Shown: positions 48,101-56,989 of the stretch, piece after piece
Layout: each line of letters begins with the position of its first letter
How positions within the stretch are numbered: the stretch's first letter is position 1
Source of the DNA: Gnetum montanum
Taxonomy: Eukaryota; Streptophyta; Gnetopsida; Gnetales; Gnetaceae
DNA length: 64,000 nt
Reading direction: 5' to 3'
NCBI GenBank assembly: GCA_015680685.1
Contig: MNCI01001925.1
Span: forward strand, 527,573 to 591,572
Translations under genes and position numbers: made by a program
The notes under the pieces: model-generated
What the model was told of the DNA's origin: nothing
What the model saw: only the letters and a program-made list of their open reading frames with translations
Database searches by the model: none

Positions 48101-49562
48101 CTCAGCTGCCAAGACTGGTTCGAGCGTAACTTGTTTAAAAGGTTCTCTTCACTCCTTGTCTAGCCAACCCTTCATCCTGAAATTACCATAGAAAGAGGTG
48201 AGTGTGCCTAGGTAGGAATGATATCCTTCCCTGCAATGAGCAATAATGCCTGCTCACAGGCTCTTGGCAAAGGCAAATTCCTATAGGGCTAGCTGTGCTA
48301 TGGCCAACTCGCTCGGTTGATCATGAATCCCTTCATCATCAAGATAGAACCTAGTGATAAGTGCACACTATTAACACTCAGCCAAGCATGGCCAACGTTG
48401 CACAACCAAGCAAAGTAAAGACATGAAACTCACCCATCAATAGAGTAGATGGTCCCTTGTGGGTTCAAAAAGTACATCGTCACATGGCGTGTGAGGTACA
48501 ATGTGTTGTAAGGATGATAACATTGGTATTCTGGCATATCCTAGATCTAGGCCAAGAGCCTCAACCTTGTGGAGTGTTGGGTAGACCCTCCTCCCGGCCT
48601 GCTTGTGGTTGCATCATCAAAAAGATATCTTAGGATGCCCAGATTTGTCCCTGGCAGCAAAGCCTCTATTATGCCAGATGCCTGTGTCTCATTCGAGGAG
48701 GACCAAACCATGAGACTAAATTGGCTAAGAAGGAATTACAAGAAGTCTCATGCCCTGTCCCTAAACCAAACCACTCGATCTTCCAAACGTATTGAGGGAG
48801 GGGAAACATTGGCCATAGGTTTGCCTACATGACATAAGACTCCTTCAAGATCCAAAATGATCAATCTAGACCTTGGCCCTACCCTGCACGACGGAAATAG
48901 CAAATATGGACATCAAATATGAACATAATACATATGCAACATAGCAACGCTTAGCCAACCATAAATGTAGCATAACATAATCCTTGTTCATCATAGCATA
49001 GCAAAGATGCAAAAGCCTAGCATAGCAAGAACATGCAAGTAACTTAGCATAATAACAAAATAACTAACAACATGCCCAAACAAAAATATGCACCTACGTC
49101 ATACATAACCAAACCCTCCCAAGGGTTTTATATCATAGCATGCCAAGGTTTAGCAACTTAAAGGACCTTGGTCTCGCACCCGTGGCAACTGCCGCGACAG
49201 TGATGGCCTTGCATGCAACCACAACGAGACCCTTGCACAACAGTGATAACCAAAATAAAGAGAGACTGCGATAGCACAAAAGCCAAAATGACACGGTCAT
49301 AGAAAATACAAGTAGCGAAACAAATGAGATACAAAGCCAGAGTAGAAAATGGCAGAAGGTGTAGGGAGAAAAGAATAGAGAAGACATAAAAAACTCTCTG
49401 AGTCAACAGTATGCCCNGGGAGAAAAGAATAGAGAAGACATAAAAAACTCTCTGAGTCAACAGTATGCCCTCTTTCACTGGAACGCGCATCCACGGCCCA
49501 CGCCTCAGAGTCTTCTTTGCCTCCCTGACCTTCGCAAGCATCAACTAAGTCTTAGGAGCCAT
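45167..49562 (-). pseudogene. Antisense spliced accessory gene of element C (family unknown)
   Basis: On the minus strand it starts MAPKT at 49562, then KVREAKKTLRRGPWMRVPVK. Later exons: about 48830 to donor GTGAGT at 48433 (VVWFRDRA; NLGILRYLFDDA); about 48380-48170; about 47940-47270 (LLTQEKVLGLE, VMEERAYYNWAKFL, CFVEFLVVQEDG); about 46860-46470 with a seven-Glu run; about 46190-45370 (coiled-coil-like, MDLLAQKCQDMKDF, IGASGAYAKF, MDISMEEIEHCRRLG); and a last exon SLNKGVRPMEGRNE to the stop at 45167. Exon order, donors and sequence match A and B. A few stops and a 53-bp duplication at an N (49364-49470) disturb the reading. The product is unknown; I see no signal peptide or clear enzymatic motif. 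Confidence 0.7.
49417..49417. other. Assembly join: one N flanked by a 53-bp duplication
   Basis: Bases 49364-49416 and 49418-49470 are identical. This is what an unmerged contig overlap looks like, not a biological duplication. It lies in exon 1 or intron 1 of the element C antisense gene. Confidence 0.9.
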
Positions 49563-49713
49563 AGCCCTGCTTGTAGATTTACAACCTTCATCTTAGAAAT
49601 TTGCCTCTATAATGGATTAACAGAGTGACTCCACACCTCGAGATTGCCGAAGTGCTTCAACAAGGATTATGTGCTTTTAGGGAAAAAATGGTGAAATTAC
49701 TAGGATTCAATCC

Positions 49714-49722
49714 CTATTTATA
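49714..49722 (-). promoter_or_regulatory. TATA box of the element C antisense gene
   Basis: On the minus strand it reads TATAAATAG, 160 bases before the MAPKT start. It is identical to the boxes in A and B. Confidence 0.65.
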
Positions 49723-49904
49723 GCAGTAATAGCAATATGAGGAAACTTCCCTTCTCTCTCCCCAATTAAGTCGGGGCATGGCGTGTGGCGTAGCATGCTT
49801 GCCACGACATCACGACACTATTAGCATTGAAACCTCGACACACTTCAATTCAGTTACTTGCCTTCTTGAAAAAAATAATAATATGATAATATTTGTTTTC
49901 GATT

Positions 49905-50448
49905 AAAGGTCTGAAAAGACCTTAAACTAACAAACCTGGCATGATTACGCTCCTTAGGATTCAAACACACCAATTTTCACTCATAACGATCTTAGTCCGC
50001 AATGACGTTAAACTAGTTATGCTTCTTACATCAGTAGTCACCTAGTGCATCTCGACATAGGCGGTAGCATATTTCCTAATAGTTTCATGCCTTCATTTCT
50101 GCATTGGCCACCCGATACATCTTGTACTCGCAATTTCATTTCTTTTATCATTATTTAGCACAGCAAGACTTTTCATGTCACAATATGGCAATCCAAAATG
50201 ACAATAAACTAGTAGTTTGACATCCACATACAACTTTGCACATTACATCAACAATGTCTATATCTTCAACAATTCTAGATTCTTGTGCCTGGGCGGTACG
50301 CCATGGCTTTAAACTAGAAAACTCTTAATCTTTACATCACCTTATTTAGCAAGTCACATCTCGGTGTTGCTTTGTAGATTTACATTCCACACAATCACTG
50401 ATGACCCTTACCTAGGCTCTCATCTTATGATGGTAGGTCAAGCAAGAT
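49905..50448 (+). repeat. Spacer array 2 of element C (antisense gene / pol), loose
   Basis: Scattered copies of the spacer unit: GGTCTGAAAAGACCTTAAAC near 49909, CCGCAATGACGTTAAACTAG near 49998, CCAAAATGACAATAAACTAG near 50192 and GCCATGGCTTTAAACTAGAA near 50300. A pyrimidine-rich GTTGCTTTGTAG near 50370 could be a 3' splice site for a gag-pro to pol junction. No coding frame is supported before 50449. Confidence 0.6.
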
Positions 50449-53400
50449 ATGGAAATCGACCATGCCCTGTCCACACCTCTAATATTAATAGGGCCACAAG
50501 GCAAGCTCATAAGATAGTTAAACCCCAATGCAATTAACTAGGGTTCGATTATGATTAATACTACAGTGACCTTAGAAGCACCCCTGGATTGGCCTAGACA
50601 CCTGGTCCATGCCCTAGATTTAGAGGCCGGGGATGTAACCGAGGATCCTCTTGTCGAGATACCTGTAACCATGACAAGAAGAAAGGTAAAGACATTAAGA
50701 CTTAGCTCCCTCCTAGACGCACAAATACATGATGGCATAGTTAAAACCTTGCAAGAACACATTGATGTCTTCACATGATCATACAGAGATATGTCGGGTT
50801 TGGATCCATGGCTGATTCAACATAACATTTTCCTAGACCCCCACGTAAGGTCAGTCAAGCAAAAGGTATGCAAAATTAATCCAGAAATTGCACTAGCCAT
50901 AAAGGATGAAATCACTAAGTTATACCGAGCATGTTTCATCCGAGCAGTTGACTATTCAAAGTGGGTGTCCAACATCATTTTGGTTTCAAATAAAATATGA
51001 GGGATACGAGTATGTATATATTTCTAAGATTTGAATAAGGCAATGATCAAGGACAACTTTCCACTACTGAGCATCAATCATCTCATCGACACCATAGTTG
51101 AACATGCTTTGCTATCCTTCATGGATAGCTTCTTAGGATACAACCAAATTTGCATCAACCTAGAACACTAGTTGTCAACAACCTTCATGACTCCATGGGG
51201 GACCTTATACTATACCATGATGCCCTTCAAGCTCAAGAATGCTAGAGTGACATACCAGCGATCCATGACCTACATATTCAATAACTACATCCTAGAAACA
51301 TTAAACGATTATGTAGATGATATAGCAGTTAACTCCAAAGAGGCAGTCAATCACTCACGTGATCTAGAGTTAGTCCTCAAGTGCTGTCAAAGGCATGATT
51401 TACATCTTAATCCTAAGAAGTGCATCTTTGGAGTAAAGACCAGATGCATGTTAGGGTTTGTAATATCAGAGGCTAGAATATGGGTGGACCCAGACAAAGT
51501 CAAAGCCATTGTCAACCTAGCACCTCCCACAAACCTTAAGGAGTTATGTGTTTTACAAGGAAGAGTGCAATTAATTCGAAGGTTTATAGCAAGATTGACC
51601 AATAAGTTACACCCCATGCAACATCTTCTGAGAAATGGGGTTAACTTCGACTGGACAGCCCAATGTCAACAAGCCTTCGACAACCTAAAGAAAGAGCTCT
51701 TGCACCTCCCAACAGTGTACCTGTCGCAGAGGGACAAGCCATTCCTCATATACCTTTCTACCTCTGATGCATCCATAGTGGCACTGCTATGTCAGAAGAA
51801 GGATGATGGCTCTGAGATACTAGTGTATTACTTGAGCCATGCATTAATATCATACAAGGAAAATTACAATGAGGTGAAGAGGAATTGCCTAGCCTTAGTG
51901 TTTGCACTAAAAAATTGGTGGAACTACCTATTTTGTAGCACAATCAACATCATTTGCAAAATCAATGTACTCTGGGCTATCATTGGCAACCTGTACGAAA
52001 GCAGTAGGATAGCCTGATGGAAGGCCATAACTATAGAATTTGACCTAGGCTATGTAAGCCAATCATTGACAAAGGGCCAAGCCATAGTGACCCAACTTAT
52101 GGCCTCGCCAATCAACAACCAGGAAACCATTGATCTCGAGTTCCTAGATGAATACATTAGCAATGTTGCCATCATCTAGCTACATTTCAAGGCAACCTTA
52201 CACTTCAATGGTGTCTCAACCATGCGAGGAGGTAGTGCCACTACCATAATCACATTCCTCTCTAAGGAAACGTACCCATTGGCTTATTGCTTCCCATTCC
52301 CATGCACCAATAACGTGGCGAAATATGAGGGCCTACTCAGAGGCCTCTTAACTGCCCACGCACTGCATGTACAACACCTGGCGATCCGGGGAGATTTACA
52401 ACTAGTCGTAAATCAAATCACTGAAGTCTATGCCTACAAGGCCGTGCATCTGCAACCCTACTGCTACCTAGAAAAAGTTTTACTAAAACAATTCATGACC
52501 ACTGATGTGCAACACATGCAGTGCAACAAGAACACTATAGCAGACACCTTAGCTACCCTTGTGTTAAACATGCCATCTCATTCCTTGGCAAACCTACCAA
52601 CTGCAATCATAGAATGCGCAGAACCTATCACTCGAGTGGAACACGTGGCATCTATTGATGCTGCAGGAATCCCCAAGTGGTATGATAACATTAAAGCATA
52701 TTTACAACATGGCAAACCCCCAGGTGGATTAACATCGAGTTAGAGAGATCCAATCCGCAAGCGTGCCTGGCAATATATGCTCATGGGAAATGACACCCTG
52801 TGCCGGCAATCCTATGATGGGATATTGTTGGCATGTGTGGGTGGTAAGTAGGCACAAAAGGTAGTTACTAAGGTTCATGAAGGGTTGTGCGGTGGACACA
52901 TAGCACCCAGGGCTATGGCAACAAAAATCAGATGCCTAGTGTATTATTGGCCCTACATGGAGCGCGACTACTTGTCGAAAGTCAAGACATGTGACACATG
53001 CCAGAGATATGAAAATATCATACACATAGCACCTATAGACCTGCACCCAACACAAATTACATGGTCTTTCCAATAATGGGGACTAGACCTCATAAGGCCC
53101 ATCACCGCCACAGAGTATTTTTACTAAGTGGGTGAAAGCTATTCCCCTGAGGGAAACTACATCCTAGCAAATATGCCACTTCATCTTCAATAACATCATG
53201 ACTAAGTTTGGGCTTCTGATGATTATTGTGACTGAAAATGGACCACATTTCAACAGTAAGAAAACCCGGGCCTTCTGTAGCAACCTAGGCATTAAACAAT
53301 TATTTTCTTCCCCTTACTATCCATAGGCAAACGGGTAGGCAGAGGCTACAAATAAGTCCATTATCAACTTCCTGAAGCGGATGCTTAACAACAACAAGAG

Positions 53401-53884
53401 GCGGTGGCACGAGCAAATACTATACGTCCTCTAGGCCTATTGAATGACTTGCAGAACCGCGACAAGTAAGACCCCTAATAGTCTTGTTTATGGATCTAGA
53501 GATGTGTTGCCTCTTGATTTACAAGTATCCTCACTTCAAATGATCCTCTCCAACGTCGTGAGCGAAGCCCAGAACAACGAATCATGAACCATCGACCTCG
53601 ACTCGGTGGAAGAGGAACGCGTGCAGACAATGAGATGTATCGAGCACAAATCAAAATAAACAACAGCAAAAGAACTATGCAGACCCGCATCGATGGCCAG
53701 TGTAGAAGGGAGACCTTGTCCTCAAGGCCATCTGTGAGTACATAAGTAAGTTCTTAGGCAACTGGGAAGTCCTTACGTGGTTGCTAAAGCCTTCGGGAAT
53801 GGAGACTTCAAACTGGTAAACATGGATGGCAACGATTTCACCAACCTGGTGAACCACATCTACCTCAAGCCGTACTACGTCTAA
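50449..53884 (+). pseudogene. Element C pol: RT, RNase H, second RNase H, integrase (decayed)
   Basis: The frame opens at ATG 50449 (MEIDHALSTPLILIGPQGKL). Linker: APLDWPRHLVHALDLEAGD. RT, about 50860-51470: FMTPWGTLYYTMMPFKLKN, and the catalytic YVDD intact at 51310-51321. RNase H, about 51640-52010: TSDASIVALL, YYLSHALISYKENY. Archaeal-type RNase H, about 52190-52580: HFNGVSTMRGGSATTI, CTNNVAKYEGLLRGLL, IRGDLQLVVNQITE. Integrase: zinc-binding H-x-H...CDTCQRY near 52985, core WGLDLIRPI (Asp), TENGPHF (second Asp now Glu) and the third residue Glu in AEATNKSI; C-terminal HIYLKPYYV. One frame is kept to about 53110, broken only by stops; a deletion and frameshift follow in the integrase core. 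It would reverse-transcribe and integrate the element; now dead. Confidence 0.93.
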
Positions 53885-53904
53885 GGTGCAATGAGAGCAC
53901 CAGG

Positions 53905-54185
53905 CACCATCCACTATGATGATAAACTAGCAGTTGCACCATGTATCATCTGCAATGATGATAAACTAGTAGCACCGAACAGCATCCGCTATGATGATAA
54001 ACTAGCAGCAACCATCTATCACAACGTAAAACTGGCACTGTTAGTCCACTATGACTATACACTAGCATTGCACGTCTGCCATGATGTAAAACTAGTGTGT
54101 ACGGTCTGCTGGGATCTCAAACTAGCATAGTGGTCTACTGGGACCCTAAACTAGCACACGGTCTACTAAGACCTTAAACTGGGTT
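53905..54185 (+). repeat. Spacer array 3 of element C (after pol)
   Basis: About eight units of 30-45 bp each end in TAAACTAGCA or TAAAACTAG: TATGATGATAAACTAGCAG, GATGATAAACTAGTAGCAC, CATGATGTAAAACTAGTG, GGACCCTAAACTAGCAC and others. It is the same end motif as arrays 1 and 2 with a diverged front half, so this unit follows every module of the element. Confidence 0.85.
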
Positions 54186-55177
54186 TGTGTTGCATACTCA
54201 ATATGCACCCCCACCACCAGATACATGTCGAACGAAGAGGCATGATACTGGCGCATGGGCTGAACATTGCTACTCCAGGATGCAGTTCTCGATGTAAGGA
54301 GAACATGGTCTGGGGCATACGTGCTGCCACCTTTGGTGTCATGCTGACCCTTCGAAGACATCGTACGATGTCACACTTTCCCTTCGAACCTACCATTACC
54401 ACGGCCCATCACCGTGATGGTAGTTCCTGGGCTCGTTCCTGCTTCTGAGGTACTGACAATATTGTGGCCTAGCCACAATATTGTTGCGCTTCAGTTCCCC
54501 ATCAAGTTTTTGGCTCGTGCAGTGTTCAACTATGTGGTAGCTGATCTCATAGCTGAACTGAGCATGCATTTCTTTGGTGGGGATTCTAGTGCATCTGCAT
54601 CCCTGGTGCCCTGGGAACCAGCTCCCCCCATGACCAGTGCTGCCAAGACTGTTGTTGGCCTCCTTGCTTTGGGCATCTCACACTAGCAATGATGCCCAAG
54701 TGTAATAACAATGCCAGCAACTTACAAAAAATCATCCCCGTAGATGCATCCCCCTACAGCAGCAAAGGCTACAACGTCCCAAAGTGAGTGCCTTGACTAA
54801 CATGATTGTTTGAGAGTGCAAATTCCAATATGCACGTAACACAACTCGCCATATGGAAGGCTTCAATAGGCAGGTTAGAACATTCCATGGATGTAATACA
54901 GCTTATCCTACGGAGGGGAGACCTACCTACAGGAGGTTGAAGAATAGTGCCAGCCAGAGATGAAAATGCAAATGAGCCCCTCATAGCACTCCAACGAGGA
55001 ACTTAACTAAACATCATCTCTAATCTCTACCTTAACCTCCACAAAACCAATGCAACACCCTCAAGCACGGCCAAGTGACATACCAGTACTGACCAAGAGA
55101 CAACCTCAGCATTTCTCTTACTGCGGTGTTTCGTATTCTTTACCGACATCCATCGAGCTTGTTCTCTAGACATCAAC
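54186..55177 (+). other. Element C 3' untranslated region
   Basis: No recognisable gene. It holds a perfect 29-bp palindrome (54456-54484) and a 90-codon open frame (54414-54686) that I cannot match and treat as chance. The region ends at the polypurine tract. Confidence 0.6.
54456..54484. repeat. Perfect inverted repeat, 13-bp stem and 3-base loop
   Basis: ACAATATTGTGGC and GCCACAATATTGT are separated by CTA. It lies in the 3' untranslated region of element C, 0.7 kb before the 3' LTR. It could be a protein-binding site or RNA hairpin; no copy was found elsewhere in the window. Confidence 0.92.
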
Positions 55178-55190
55178 AAAGAGGGGCCAA
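55178..55190 (+). promoter_or_regulatory. Polypurine tract of element C
   Basis: AAAGAGGGGCCAA directly abuts the 3' LTR start (TGAAAC at 55191). A purine run in this place is the normal plus-strand primer site of LTR retrotransposons. Confidence 0.8.
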
Positions 55191-56989
55191 TGAAACATGC
55201 TAACAAAATGCGAGATCATCCTGACCTCACTAGGCTCTTGTAGTCCGCATAGCACCATGATAGTTCATTAGGAGAAGAACGTTCTGAGTCTAGGATAGCC
55301 CGTTTGGCAAATTTTCTACTTTGGGCATGGATAGGCCCTGTAACATCCTAGCCACCCATTAAAGTAGCCTGAACAGTTGGTAACTTGCTCAAAAATGGTA
55401 TGCAAAATTGATAGTAGTATCCTGGGTGCACAAAAATAAGTTCAACAAGTTTTCTAAGTCATGAAGCCTACTATGATATGTAGCGTAGCACGCTTCAAAA
55501 AATAATGGTGGAACGAAATGCTACGCTACGCAATGTCACACAGTGTATCATAGCAACAAATTCACTACCTGCTCTCCTGACCCAAATTTGAGTTCTGCAG
55601 TGATGTCTCTTTTCACTAGGAAGAGGCGGACCATGTCTACTACTACGCTACGTTGAGCTACATGGTGTAGCAAGGCATAGCAATCCTATGAAAGGAATAG
55701 AAGGCAGTTCAAAAGGTGAAATCAACAAAGGTTGCAAATTAGCAAAACTATCGTCATTAAGGCTAGTCGCTATGCTACGTAGCGTAGCATCATGTACCAA
55801 GTACGTGACATATGGCGGGATGCGTAGCAAGATGCTACGCCATGCCAAGCAAGCCATGTCACAAAGCACAGTGCGGAATGCAGGTGGTCATGCAATATCA
55901 ATGCACTCCATCCAATCGTACTGTTGGCACATGTCTCTAGGAGCTGAAGACGTAGTTGTGATATAGTAGGATCATAGTTATTTCATGGTAGGCTTGCATT
56001 GCAACAGTCTTATAAGCCCCCAACAGTCACAGACAGCTTGAGTAACACTAGTGAGGTATCACAAGTCTGTGATGTGTAGCATTCAAACGGTCCCTTTTGT
56101 TTACCTTTAGCCCTATAAATATCTCAGCAAACAGAACACAAAAGGTCTGAAAAAAATTTCTTGGCTAAGAAAAAATGAGAAAGGTACCTATGATTCGGAA
56201 AAAGAAATGAAAAAGCCAGCAATCTGTAAAGTTAGCAATTTCAAAAGGGGGTTCATGTCCTCTTGGAAGCAAAAGGCTTTCCCCCCCCCCCCCCCTTCTT
56301 TTTTTTGCTAGCGTTATAACAATCATACCCATCTGTTTAACACTGTAAACAGAGAACCTCTCCTGGCTGGCGTAAGGTCCCGGTCTTTGTTCTGCCACCT
56401 TGGTAGGATCCCGCATTGTTTGTACATGAATTCCATGCCCAAGAACATAGCTCTTTCTACTTCTTTGCACACTTTGGTTACCATCAAAACTTCTGCACTC
56501 CGTCACGCTATGCAACCGATTGTATCCAACCTGACCGAATAGATTTGTAGCTCTGAAGCGGTGCAGGTTTCTAATCGTATCTTACTTTACCTCTCATTTA
56601 TTGTCTAGATTTCTTGCATTATTTTCTATCTTAGTTACCTTCAAGCATCATCTCATATTACTGCTACATTTACATTTTTCATGTTCAGCATCTCTTCGTA
56701 TTACCATCGTATCTCTACTTTATTTATTATTTTGCATTACTGTTGCATTTTTATAGTTTCTTTCTTTTTCCGCTGTATCTACTCGTAAGCATTATCTTGC
56801 AATTCATACAATTTATATTGCAAAAGATTGTATTGATGCTGAAGTAACTCTCTGTCTGATCGACCAGACCATTCAGGGCACCCCGTGTTCACACACACCC
56901 AGCACCGTCCTCCCGCGGGCATAAGGTTGGAACTATTGCGTCCGCCAACCCCAACGTTCTTCTAGTCACTAATGTTTTCAGTCTCTACA
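55191..56989 (+). repeat. 3' LTR of element C
   Basis: It begins TGAAACATGC and ends AGTCTCTACA. A TATA box is at 56114-56121. A run of about 15 C at 56280-56294 replaces sequence present in the 5' LTR. The GCTATGCTACGTAGCGTAGC palindrome occurs near 55770. It is followed at once by the target duplication ATAGC and the resumed gag of element E. Confidence 0.93.

Larger units (their letters stand above)
38348..56989 (+). mobile_element. Element C: near-complete 18.6 kb Tat/Ogre-like retrotransposon nested in element E
   Basis: All landmarks of a full element are present: 5' LTR 38348-40174, PBS 40181, leader repeats, gag-pro 41008-44820, spacer array, antisense gene 49722-45167, spacer array, pol 50449-53884, spacer array, PPT near 55178-55190, 3' LTR 55191-56989. 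The target duplication is CTAGC (38343-38347) and ATAGC (56990-56994), one base changed. The reading frame of E gag rejoins across it. In the first 110 bases the two LTRs differ at about 15 sites by eye, mostly transitions, so the insertion is old. Confidence 0.93.

Noticed and set aside
54414-54686. 90-codon open frame in the 3' region of element C
   Set aside because: It has no recognisable motif, runs through the palindrome and is not seen elsewhere in the window.
56280-56294. C15 homopolymer as a functional G-quadruplex-type site
   Set aside because: It is present in only one of the two LTRs of element C and could be a sequencing or assembly slip.
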